Of a stretch of 64,000 nt of DNA, positions 57,138 through 63,810 are shown piece by piece (positions within the stretch are counted from its first letter, which is position 1; every line of letters starts with the position of its first letter). This stretch comes from a virus. The stretch lies in the IMG/VR virus record IMGVR_UViG_3300025137_005870, positions 1 to 64,000 of that record. The stretch is one strand, 5' to 3'. Position numbers and translations under genes: made by a program. Under the pieces are notes generated by a model. The model did no database searches. It saw nothing but the letters and a program-made list of their open reading frames with translations, and was not told the DNA's origin.

Positions 57138-57434
57138 TTAATCATCGTCTGGATACATTTGGATATATCCGCTTAGTATGTCATACCCTATACCAAGCAT
57201 TATATCTCTTTCTTCTACCCACTGAGGATTAACTCTTCTGTTCTTCTCTCCCCTAGTCCATTCTGGACCTTCAAGCCACCTTATAAGATACACGTCATTC
57301 CATGCTCCCTTATACTTTTTTACCTTTTGAACAATACCTTTTATTGGCTCTCGCATAATCCTGCTCTTATGCTGGATAAGCGTGCCTTTGATTATTATTC
57401 TATTGATGTTGCCTTTTAGTCTCGTACTACTCAT
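57138..57434 (-). CDS. Small basic SH3-like protein, 98 aa
   Basis: A basic protein (starts MSSTRLKGNINRIIIKGTLI). REPIKGIVQKVKKYKGAWND, then VYLIRWLEGPEWTRGEKNRR, has the G.V..V...v.W pattern of a small SH3/KOW-type barrel. The C-terminus is acidic. It is the last gene before the terminator. Function unknown; nucleic-acid binding is likely for this fold. Confidence 0.55.
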   Translation of the reverse strand: MSSTRLKGNINRIIIKGTLIQHKSRIMREPIKGIVQKVKKYKGAWNDVYLIRWLEGPEWTRGEKNRRVNPQWVEERDIMLGIGYDILSGYIQMYPDDD

Positions 57435-57447
57435 ACCTTACCTCAAC

Positions 57448-57690
57448 CTAAAAGGGAACTGGATGAATCTGGGGGTTATAGCTTTCTAATATCCTATTGC
57501 CGAGATCCATTGCATAGCCTCTAGTGTTTCCATCTTTACACCATTCGTCTCCGAAAAACAGAATATGATACCAAGAGTCATCTACCTCTTCTTGTGTTAC
57601 CACTGAAAGAATAGATTTACCCTCGACTCTCATTATCATCCCTATCTTGTTTAGACGTCGGTCATAAACTAAATCACCTGCATTAAACAT
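57448..57690 (-). CDS. Small SH3-like protein, 80 aa
   Basis: Starts MFNAGDLVYDRRLNKIGMIM, the GDLV opening of small SH3-like phage proteins, then WYHILFFGDEWCKDGNTRGY. It overlaps the next gene upstream by eight bases. Function unknown. Confidence 0.6.
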   Translation of the reverse strand: MFNAGDLVYDRRLNKIGMIMRVEGKSILSVVTQEEVDDSWYHILFFGDEWCKDGNTRGYAMDLGNRILESYNPQIHPVPF

Positions 57691-57958
57691 CGTGATAATA
57701 CTTTGCGTTGGCTGCTATTCGTTTATCTCTCTTCGATGGAATATCTCTCTTCCATACTCCGTTCTCGGCTTTCACCTCATAAAGCTCACAATCAATTTCC
57801 TTGGTTTCCCTACCGTCTGACCATAGGACCGTAACATCCGAAGAAGTTAGGGTGCCGTCGTTAACGAGGGCCGTGATTGTTCCTACTTGATACTGGACTT
57901 TGGGGTCCGTCATCCAAGCACGACGCACTTGTGTGCCTATATAATACTCACCTAACAT
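57683..57958 (-). CDS. Small SH3-like protein, 91 aa
   Basis: YYIGTQVRRAWMTDPKVQYQ, then GTITALVNDGTLTSSDVTVL and WSDGRETKEIDCELY, has the G.I..v...V.W.DG pattern of small SH3/KOW-like barrels. A basic helical tail follows. Function unknown. Confidence 0.6.
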   Translation of the reverse strand: MLGEYYIGTQVRRAWMTDPKVQYQVGTITALVNDGTLTSSDVTVLWSDGRETKEIDCELYEVKAENGVWKRDIPSKRDKRIAANAKYYHDV

Positions 57959-58005
57959 TGTTTTATACCTCTTGTGAAAAAAAATCTGGCGCGAAAAACC
58001 TAACC

Positions 58006-58206
58006 TTAAACCTGCCCTTCGACGCGCTTCACCTTATACATCGCCAAGGGGCCGCGCGCGACCGAGAGGTCTGGATGCCCCGGCCAAGATACCCATTGAA
58101 CGCTAACTTCGGAGCCGTCCTGTCCTAATACAATACCAAGAGTGTTATCATACTTAAAGTATCTAACCATCTCACCCTTTTTGTATTTCTCTGGTTTAAA
58201 GTCCAT
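58006..58206 (-). CDS. Small SH3-like protein, 66 aa
   Basis: KYKKGEMVRYFKYDNTLGIV, then GSEVSVQWVSWPGHPDL and YKVKRVEG. It has the same GexV..G.v...V.W pattern as its neighbours. It overlaps the next gene upstream by eleven bases. Confidence 0.6.
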   Translation of the reverse strand: MDFKPEKYKKGEMVRYFKYDNTLGIVLGQDGSEVSVQWVSWPGHPDLSVARGPLAMYKVKRVEGQV

Positions 58207-58432
58207 TACCCTTTACCTTCTCTAACGTGGGTGCAAACTGTGATTCAACGACTGGACCCTCATCCCCATAAGGGTGTTTGAACCACAATACTTTCCAATA
58301 GCTTAACTTGTGTCTCTCTGCATAGTTTAACTCTAGCTGAGAACAATTGTTAATCAACTTTAACTCTTGAAGCAAGAAGCCTCTGAAGTCCAAAACGTCG
58401 CTTCTTCTTACTAAATCGCCGACCTTTAACAT
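58196..58432 (-). CDS. Small SH3-like protein, 78 aa
   Basis: Starts MLKVGDLVRRSDVLDFRGFL, GDLV-type. A helical insertion (LKLINNCSQLELNYAERHKL) follows, then WKVLWFKHPYGDEG. It starts four bases after the tiny membrane gene. AAGGTGA precedes the ATG. Confidence 0.6.
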   Translation of the reverse strand: MLKVGDLVRRSDVLDFRGFLLQELKLINNCSQLELNYAERHKLSYWKVLWFKHPYGDEGPVVESQFAPTLEKVKGNGL

Positions 58433-58436
58433 AGGG

Positions 58437-58550
58437 TCACCTTACCCAATCGTTGTCAAGCGCCCAATGGAATAACATAATGGGGCCTGACCAAAGCACA
58501 AAGTTTAAGCCAGCACCCAAAGCAACACATTCAAACATATTTAAATCCAT
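58437..58550 (-). CDS. Tiny membrane-type peptide, 37 aa
   Basis: ATG at 58550 with AGGAG eight bases upstream. The peptide (starts MDLNMFECVALGAGLNFVLW, ends HWALDNDWVR) has one hydrophobic stretch. It lies between the VWA gene and the SH3-like genes. Similar tiny genes (29 and 40 residues) lie at 60.6 and 62.8 kb. Function unknown. Confidence 0.5.
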   Translation of the reverse strand: MDLNMFECVALGAGLNFVLWSGPIMLFHWALDNDWVR

Positions 58551-58561
58551 AATCATTTCTC

Positions 58562-59887
58562 CTAAGTTGTGATTTCAAGCACTTTTTCGTGAGTCTTGAA
58601 GTAAGGTTGCGTAGCACCATAGTTATCAGTCATCCACATACGACGACACTTGCTTGGGATAGGCTTTTCAGCGCACATATCCGTGAGCACAATGTGACCA
58701 TCAAACTTGTTATCATTGACATACTGCGAAGGGGCATTAAAGCAGGTTCCACCTGACATAACACGCTCCCACTTCTTCTTCTCACCCTTCTTCCAAGTAT
58801 ATACTAGATCTTCATCAACACGAGTATCAAAGGGGACAACCACGAACTCGGCATACTTTGAAAGTTGCTCTAACTCTGCAAAGAACGCTTTGAGCATAGT
58901 ATCTGATACACTACCAGATTGGTCAATAGAGATAGCAACGCGAGCAACACGCTCGGCTCGCTTGCCTGCGTGAATGTAGGGGAAACGCTTATTAATACGC
59001 TTCACAGTGGACCGACGATTAGCCTTCTGACTGGCTTTGACGAAGGAGCGCAAAACCTTTTTCCAATCTACCTTTGTAGCGATTGAATCAACGATTTGCT
59101 TACGCATACTAGCGGATACTGAACCCCAGCCCTTAGCACCAGCCTCTTGAACTGCGTCTTTGACCATTTGCTTTAGACGCTCTTCAGCGATTTGCTGGCT
59201 TGTAGCAGCATCTTCACCAGTGGCCTCACCCCAACCACTATGGTCATCGAGAGGGTCGGCGTCACCCATACCACCACCAGAACCAGAGCCTGAGCCGCCG
59301 CTATCGTCCTGCTCTTCGTCTTCTCCGCCTTCACCTTGACCTTGACCCTCACCGTCTTCACCGTCGCCAGAAGAGTCCTTAGAGCCCTCGCTATCGTCCT
59401 CGGATGCTTGCTCGTCATCTTGAAGAATCTTGTAATAAGCATCAGCCGAAAGACCAGTTTCAAGCTCGGTAAACGGTCCACGTCCGGGGATACAGCCGTT
59501 AGTAGGGATTTCATCGGCGATATGAGTGTTGATAGCTAGGTCCGTCGCGATATTCCACAACTTGCTCATACCTTCCTCGGGCATACGGGTAGTCACATGA
59601 CCATAAATCAAGTGATAGAACTCGTGCATCAAGATACCACGAACCCAACGATAAGGATTCTCTCGGTTCTCCTTGACTTCTCCACACTCCTCGATGATAC
59701 GCTCCATAAAATCAGGATTATAAAGCATCTCAAAGCGCCCGTCCTGTGTGATGTGAACACCAGCAGTGGGAACGGAGGTTGTAGCACGCTTATCGATGCG
59801 TCGCGAAAGAGCAGCAAAGAAGGGCTCATTCTGAAGGAGCCGGTGCGTGTGAGTATTAAGGTTGAAACTAGAATCTGAGACTGTCAT
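58562..59887 (-). CDS. DUF2201-type VWA protein with HExxH domain
   Basis: A 441-residue protein; the ATG at 59887 is favoured by GGGAG six bases upstream. The N-terminal domain has RGILMHEFYHLIYGHVTTRM (HExxH zinc motif), as in DUF2201. A very acidic Gly/Asp/Ser-rich linker runs from about 165 to 220. From about 310, RVARVAISIDQSGSVSDTML is the VWA MIDAS (DxSxS), and MSGGTCFNAPSQYV and GHIVLTDMCAEKPIPSK complete the metal site. DUF2201 proteins usually sit beside MoxR AAA+ ATPases, like the gene at 60.8 kb here. Transcribed from an 11/15/17 promoter. Confidence 0.85.
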   Translation of the reverse strand: MTVSDSSFNLNTHTHRLLQNEPFFAALSRRIDKRATTSVPTAGVHITQDGRFEMLYNPDFMERIIEECGEVKENRENPYRWVRGILMHEFYHLIYGHVTTRMPEEGMSKLWNIATDLAINTHIADEIPTNGCIPGRGPFTELETGLSADAYYKILQDDEQASEDDSEGSKDSSGDGEDGEGQGQGEGGEDEEQDDSGGSGSGSGGGMGDADPLDDHSGWGEATGEDAATSQQIAEERLKQMVKDAVQEAGAKGWGSVSASMRKQIVDSIATKVDWKKVLRSFVKASQKANRRSTVKRINKRFPYIHAGKRAERVARVAISIDQSGSVSDTMLKAFFAELEQLSKYAEFVVVPFDTRVDEDLVYTWKKGEKKKWERVMSGGTCFNAPSQYVNDNKFDGHIVLTDMCAEKPIPSKCRRMWMTDNYGATQPYFKTHEKVLEITT

Positions 59888-59929
59888 TGCGTACTCCCGT
59901 GCGGGGTTCATCCCCGACCTTACATATAC

Positions 59930-59984
59930 ATTATACTACAATTTTGAGAGAAAGTAAAGGATTTTGATGTCAAGAGGATGTCAA
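59930..59984 (-). promoter_or_regulatory. Early promoter A with tandem TTGACA repeats
   Basis: Minus strand: TTGACA at 59984 and 59973 (11-bp period), -35 TTTACT at 59958 (15 bp on), a 17-bp spacer, -10 TATAAT at 59935-59930. The leader contains GGGGATGAACCCC, a small hairpin. Drives the VWA gene. Confidence 0.8.
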
Positions 59985-59994
59985 GAGAGAAAAC

Positions 59995-60201
59995 CTAGAT
60001 TCCAACTTGCATATCAGGGCCTTCCATAAGTTCTTTTAGGTTGGCTAGTTCCTGCTCTCGCTGGGCGAGGCGCAAACGTAGGCGTTTGATTAATCCTGTT
60101 TTAAGCTCCTCTTCTAAGAAGATCTCACGCAAACCTCTTATGATAGCTTTAACCTCTTCTTTCGTAAGACTTACTGGAAACCTAGCATTAACCTCGGTCA
60201 T
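59995..60201 (-). CDS. Small helical protein, 68 aa
   Basis: The ATG at 60201 has GGAG six bases upstream; the longer frame has no site. Helical and charged (starts MTEVNARFPVSLTKEEVKAI, with IKRLRLRLAQREQELANLKE later), probably a coiled coil. It overlaps the 126-residue gene by 14 bases. No family recognised. Confidence 0.6.
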   Translation of the reverse strand: MTEVNARFPVSLTKEEVKAIIRGLREIFLEEELKTGLIKRLRLRLAQREQELANLKELMEGPDMQVGI

Positions 60202-60568
60202 GGCGATCTCCATCTGGATTATCGTATGGGTCCACATGAACCTCGGACGGGAACTGTAGCGCGTTGTCACGATTGGGAGGCTCGTCGAAAGTATCGGGTT
60301 GAAGGTCAATATCCGTCTCTGGATAATAATCATCAATACCCATCTCGTCTAGCTCCGTCCAAGCGGTGATAGTCTTATAATATGCCGCTCCAAGGCGGAT
60401 AATCTCGTCACTGAAGATATTGATGTATCTAGCAGGGTCAGAACCGATGTCCATTAACACAGGTACAAGCCCGTTTTCTGTGGCCATCTCACTGATAAGT
60501 GTGCTCTGAAACAAGATAGACAAGTCTTCAGCGGCGTTTTCAAGTTGTGATTTAATTTCGTTTGTCAT
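60188..60568 (-). CDS. Hypothetical acidic protein, 126 aa
   Basis: The N-terminal half is helical (MTNEIKSQLENAAEDLSILF, then ARYINIFSDEIIRLGAAYYK). The C-terminal half is Asp/Pro-rich, probably disordered (DDYYPETDIDLQPDTFDEPP). No family recognised. Between the tiny membrane gene and the 68-residue gene. Confidence 0.6.
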   Translation of the reverse strand: MTNEIKSQLENAAEDLSILFQSTLISEMATENGLVPVLMDIGSDPARYINIFSDEIIRLGAAYYKTITAWTELDEMGIDDYYPETDIDLQPDTFDEPPNRDNALQFPSEVHVDPYDNPDGDRHDRG

Positions 60569-60576
60569 TTAATACC

Positions 60577-60666
60577 TCAGCTTACTGAAAAGATAGCTAG
60601 AAAGTGTGCAATAATAAGGGTGCTGATAAACAGCGAATCCCAATGTTGATCAATAGTGTTCCACAT
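60577..60666 (-). CDS. Tiny membrane peptide, 29 aa
   Basis: ATG at 60666 with AAGGAG ten bases upstream, stop at 60577. One hydrophobic helix (SLFISTLIIAHFLAIFSVS) makes up most of the peptide. It lies between the tRNA and the 126-residue gene in the MoxR transcription unit. Probably a single-pass membrane protein of unknown role. Confidence 0.5.
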   Translation of the reverse strand: MWNTIDQHWDSLFISTLIIAHFLAIFSVS

Positions 60667-60693
60667 AGTGTAGTTTCTCCTTGGTTAATAAAG

Positions 60694-60769
60694 TGGTGGG
60701 TTGTGTGGGATTCGAACCCACGACCATCGGATTAAAAGTCCGGTGCTCTACCAACTGAGCTAACAACCC
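60694..60769 (-). tRNA. tRNA-Lys (anticodon TTT)
   Basis: A full cloverleaf: acceptor GGGTTGT/ACAACCC, D-arm with AGCTCAGTTGGTAGAGC, anticodon arm CCGGACTTTTAATCCG with TTT, T-arm with GTGGGTTCGAATCCCAC, and an encoded 3' CCA. It lies 12 bases downstream of the MoxR gene. It decodes AAA/AAG, which suits a lysine-rich, A/T-leaning phage. Confidence 0.95.
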
Positions 60770-60781
60770 GAAAGTGTAGGT

Positions 60782-61855
60782 TTACCCTACGATCTCGACG
60801 ATGAAGTCAAGAACCTTCTGGCCATTCGATGCGGTTGCACCGTGCAGCGCGATAACATTGGAGTTATCTGCACTTGCGCCAATCGTTGCGAACAACTTCA
60901 TAGCAACTTCAGAAGGCAAAGTAACGAACCAGTCTGCGAGGTTCTGGATTTGCTCGATTGGAAGCGGACTACGGAGCACTTCACTTGCTTCCATCTTCTC
61001 AACGAGAGCAAGGTGGTCGTTGATACCGAAATCCTTGGTTGAAGCTACCTTACCGTGGACCAGAATGTCCTCGACGGTTACGATGCGCTCGTAGTTCTCA
61101 ACAAAGTCACGGAACGAAACAGCAGCTTCGAAGCCGATAAAGGCGGCAGCGAGATTGTAGAGAGGAGCAAGGTTTTGCTTAGGCTCTACGAGAAGGTTAG
61201 CGTTGCCAACGGTATCGTTGAAACGAACCCAAGACCGGCGAGAAGGATAAACCTTGTTCGGCTCGTAACCACCAGCATCTGGCTTGTGCTCTAGGTGAGC
61301 GTGGTTCTGGTTAACAAAGTCCCAAACCATAGGGTCAACCTTGCCATTCGCCCAAGTCAACCAGTCGCTGACGGTAGGCTCTACATCAAACACGGTCCAA
61401 CGGTCAAGCTCGGCAGGGTCCATCTCACCAACTTGGTAGGAAGAAGCTCCACTATGCTCGCCACCGTTGACAGCAGCGAAGATGCGAGTCTGTGGGTGCA
61501 GATGCCAACCGTTCAACTTGCGAGAATCGGTAAGTTCAAAGATACCTTGACGAACCTCCATAGTCGCACGGTCAACCTCATCAAGGAAGAGCACCACACC
61601 GTTGTCACAAGCCTCTTTGAGCCAATCGGGAGCGTTCCAGCGGGTAGACTCCCCATCGATGGAAGGAAGGCCCATAAGGTCGCCCTCGGTCATTTGAGAC
61701 GCGCGGCGTTCGACGACGGGAAGGTTGCGCTCGGCTGCAAACTGATAGACAACCTCGGATTTGCCGATGCCGTGACGCCCGCGAATAAGCACGGGGAAAC
61801 CTGCATCAATGACGTGAGCAACAACAGAGTTAAAAGTAGTGAAATCGATAGCCAT
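60782..61855 (-). CDS. MoxR-type AAA+ ATPase
   Basis: A 357-residue protein from the ATG at 61855 (GGAG nine bases upstream; a TTG further up has no site). PVLIRGRHGIGKSEVVYQFA is Walker A, VVLFLDEVDRATMEVRQGIF is Walker B, and RIFAAVNGGEHSG is the sensor 1 region; EMDPAELDRWTVFDVEP is the MoxR-like segment with the arginine. MoxR ATPases work with VWA partner proteins as chaperone-like machines. The DUF2201 VWA gene lies about 0.9 kb downstream under an identical promoter. Confidence 0.88.
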   Translation of the reverse strand: MAIDFTTFNSVVAHVIDAGFPVLIRGRHGIGKSEVVYQFAAERNLPVVERRASQMTEGDLMGLPSIDGESTRWNAPDWLKEACDNGVVLFLDEVDRATMEVRQGIFELTDSRKLNGWHLHPQTRIFAAVNGGEHSGASSYQVGEMDPAELDRWTVFDVEPTVSDWLTWANGKVDPMVWDFVNQNHAHLEHKPDAGGYEPNKVYPSRRSWVRFNDTVGNANLLVEPKQNLAPLYNLAAAFIGFEAAVSFRDFVENYERIVTVEDILVHGKVASTKDFGINDHLALVEKMEASEVLRSPLPIEQIQNLADWFVTLPSEVAMKLFATIGASADNSNVIALHGATASNGQKVLDFIVEIVG

Positions 61856-61917
61856 TGTGTGAATCTCCAGATTCAAGAGTTGAGTTCGGTGGGGACCATC
61901 CCCGACCTTACATATAT

Positions 61918-61972
61918 ATTATACTAAAATTTGAGGCAAAAGTAAAGGGTTTTTGTGTCAAGAGGATGTCAA
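61918..61972 (-). promoter_or_regulatory. Early promoter B with tandem TTGACA repeats
   Basis: Minus strand: TTGACA at 61972 and 61961, -35 TTTACT at 61946, a 17-bp spacer, TATAAT at 61923-61918. The leader contains GGGGATGGTCCCC. Drives MoxR, tRNA-Lys and the small genes after it. Confidence 0.8.
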
Positions 61973-61996
61973 GACGAGAAAGGGAGGTTAAAGCTC

Positions 61997-62713
61997 CTAG
62001 ATCGTCGTCTCAATAGTTGAAACATCTAGCTCGTCTCGAAGATCTCCGTGCCAGTCGCGGGGAATCTTGTGTCCACCCCACTCCTTATCGCGGAAAGTGT
62101 CCTTCAAACCTAGCTTACCGTCGTGATACTCGGGTGGCAGGATAGCGAAGATAGACGATTCGTCAGCTTTAACCTCAACTTTGTAGTTTTGGCCATAATC
62201 TTTGCCGCGAATATCCATTGATAGAGCGAAATCGCTGCTCCAACGGTCCTTATTGGCGTTACCCAGCCGTTCCAGAGGTAGAACGTGGAATACGCGGGCA
62301 TCCTTTTTGTGCATACTGACCTTGGACCAATCCACGGACATCACGAGGTAAAGGGTCTTTGAACCTCCCCAATTCTCGGCAGAGAGCAAAGCGCCGGGTC
62401 CAAGCCCATTTTCAAGGACTGCCTTGAGGTAGTTAGAGCGATACTCTTTGTTGCGGATGCGGTAACGCTCCATCTGTGCCTTCATTTTGGAGCATCCAGC
62501 CCGAGAATGGCCAGCCTCTCCACAGTAGGAGCAAGAGCGGTTCTTGGCGGCTGTGGCTTTACGCTGCTTCTTCCTGTCGTATGCTTCGACGGTGCCGGTC
62601 ATAATGCCTAGCTCGCGATACTCTTCGATTTTAGCCTTATACTCTGGACAACTAGACTTGTTGTGACCTGTGCCGTAGCAGTATGAACATCGGACTGTGC
62701 GCTTATAACTCAT
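61997..62713 (-). CDS. Two-zinc-knuckle (CCHC) protein
   Basis: A 238-residue protein. VRCSYCYGTGHNKSSCPEYK (about 8-27) and RSCSYCGEAGHSRAGCSKMK are two CX2CX4HX4C zinc knuckles, the retroviral-nucleocapsid type that binds single-stranded nucleic acid. The C-terminal 140 residues form a beta-rich domain (SKTLYLVMSVDWSKVSMHKK, then LSMDIRGKDYGQNYKVEVKA) without a family I know. Probably an early RNA- or ssDNA-binding protein. Confidence 0.8.
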   Translation of the reverse strand: MSYKRTVRCSYCYGTGHNKSSCPEYKAKIEEYRELGIMTGTVEAYDRKKQRKATAAKNRSCSYCGEAGHSRAGCSKMKAQMERYRIRNKEYRSNYLKAVLENGLGPGALLSAENWGGSKTLYLVMSVDWSKVSMHKKDARVFHVLPLERLGNANKDRWSSDFALSMDIRGKDYGQNYKVEVKADESSIFAILPPEYHDGKLGLKDTFRDKEWGGHKIPRDWHGDLRDELDVSTIETTI

Positions 62714-62742
62714 GTATGTATTCCTCTCCTGATTACATATAC

Positions 62743-62797
62743 ATTATACTAAATTTTGGGGCTGAAGTCAATCGATTAAATGTCAAAGAGATGTCAA
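62743..62797 (-). promoter_or_regulatory. Early promoter C with tandem TTGACA repeats
   Basis: Minus strand: TTGACA at 62797 and 62786, -35 TTGACT at 62771, a 17-bp spacer, TATAAT at 62748-62743. The first repeats overlap the end of the 40-residue gene. Drives the zinc-knuckle gene; the leader has CAGGAGAG. Confidence 0.85.
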
Positions 62798-62905
62798 GAG
62801 CCATATTACAGCTAGAGCCAGCATATTCGAGAACAGAGCAAACGACCAATAAAACGTCATCAGGCCGTTCCTCTTCTTTCGGTGGTGCGTTAGCCTACTA
62901 TTCAT
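62783..62905 (-). CDS. Tiny membrane protein, 40 aa
   Basis: ATG at 62905 directly after the stop of the 272-residue gene (TAGATG), with GGGGAAG upstream. A basic N-terminus (MNSRLTHHRKKRNG) is followed by one hydrophobic helix (FYWSFALFSNMLALAVIWLL). An internal ATG after GAGGA is also possible. Function unknown. Confidence 0.5.
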   Translation of the reverse strand: MNSRLTHHRKKRNGLMTFYWSFALFSNMLALAVIWLLTSL

Positions 62906-63724
62906 CTATCGCTTCCCCTTCTTAATCCATCGTTCTTCGACGTGAAGCGGCGATGTCTCCCCGAAGAAAAGCACAGAATAAACCTTACTTCCACGAGCAG
63001 GGCTGGTAACCGGCTTTGCTCCTACCTTTAGGACGGTTGCCAGTTTGCCCGTTCGGGTCTTGTTCTCTCCAAGAGCGGACCAAGTAACATAAAGAAGGTT
63101 AGATGGAGCGGTGGCCCGCAAAGATACCATAGAACCTACACTATAGCGAGGCTCTGCCAAGGTTGCGGCGATAACCTTGCCTGCAAACTTGTTTTCCACC
63201 ATCTTCTTATAAGCCCGCTCGGAAGGGATGAATGTGTTGTCCTCCAAAGCCTTGGTTGCAAGGTCTTTAAAGTAAGGAGGGTTAGCAAGGTAATACCGTG
63301 CTGCAATCTCCATCATCTCCCGCATCTCGGAAGTAAAGCTCGAAGCCCAACTTTCGCGCTGCTCCTGTGCTTTGTCGCTGTGTCGGTCTGCGACCTTCAC
63401 CAAAATCTCCTTTTGACGGGGAGAAAGCTCCTTACCGATAGCCATTTGATGTTTGATGCTGGTTACAAAGTTCACACCCCAAGGGTCTTGTGCAGCCTCT
63501 GCGCGAGAAATCAAGCTATCAAGGCGACTTTGCTTGTCTGCGTCGATTGCGGGAGCAGAAGCAAGTTGTTCTTGCATAATGTCCAAAGCCTGCCTTTGAC
63601 CTGCACTTAGGGTCTTTTTGTTGGTGAATTGCTCTTGAAGCGACTCGATGAAAGAGCGGCTTGAACCTTGCAAACGAGTGTCTGCGAGGATAGAGTCAAA
63701 GATTGGTTGGATACGTCTGGCCAT
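62906..63724 (-). CDS. Phage protein with two LS-x-x-Q helical repeats, 272 aa
   Basis: Two similar helical units, FTNKKTLSAGQRQALDIMQE at about 33-52 and MAIGKELSPRQKEILVKVAD at about 92-111, are followed by another helical region and a C-terminal SH3-like part (YSVGSMVSLRATAPSNLLYV, then GSKVYSVLFFGETSPLHVEE). No named family, but proteins with the LSxxQ units occur in large marine phages, from memory. A multidomain early protein of unknown role. CAGGAGAG precedes the ATG. Confidence 0.65.
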   Translation of the reverse strand: MARRIQPIFDSILADTRLQGSSRSFIESLQEQFTNKKTLSAGQRQALDIMQEQLASAPAIDADKQSRLDSLISRAEAAQDPWGVNFVTSIKHQMAIGKELSPRQKEILVKVADRHSDKAQEQRESWASSFTSEMREMMEIAARYYLANPPYFKDLATKALEDNTFIPSERAYKKMVENKFAGKVIAATLAEPRYSVGSMVSLRATAPSNLLYVTWSALGENKTRTGKLATVLKVGAKPVTSPARGSKVYSVLFFGETSPLHVEERWIKKGKR

Positions 63725-63749
63725 GTTGTTCTCTCCTGATTACATATAC

Positions 63750-63804
63750 ATTATACTAAATTTTGAGGCTAAAGTCAAGCCTTTGTTTGTCAAGTAGATG
63801 TCAA
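63750..63804 (-). promoter_or_regulatory. Early promoter D with tandem TTGACA repeats
   Basis: Minus strand: TTGACA at 63804 and 63793, -35 TTGACT at 63778, a 17-bp spacer, TATAAT at 63755-63750. Drives the 272-residue gene and the 40-residue membrane gene. Confidence 0.85.
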
Positions 63805-63810
63805 GACTGA

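Noticed and set aside
61295-61927. Long plus-strand open frame opposite the MoxR gene
   Set aside because: It is the mirror of a well-supported AAA+ gene, lacks a ribosome-binding site and has no recognisable domain; it is an antisense shadow.
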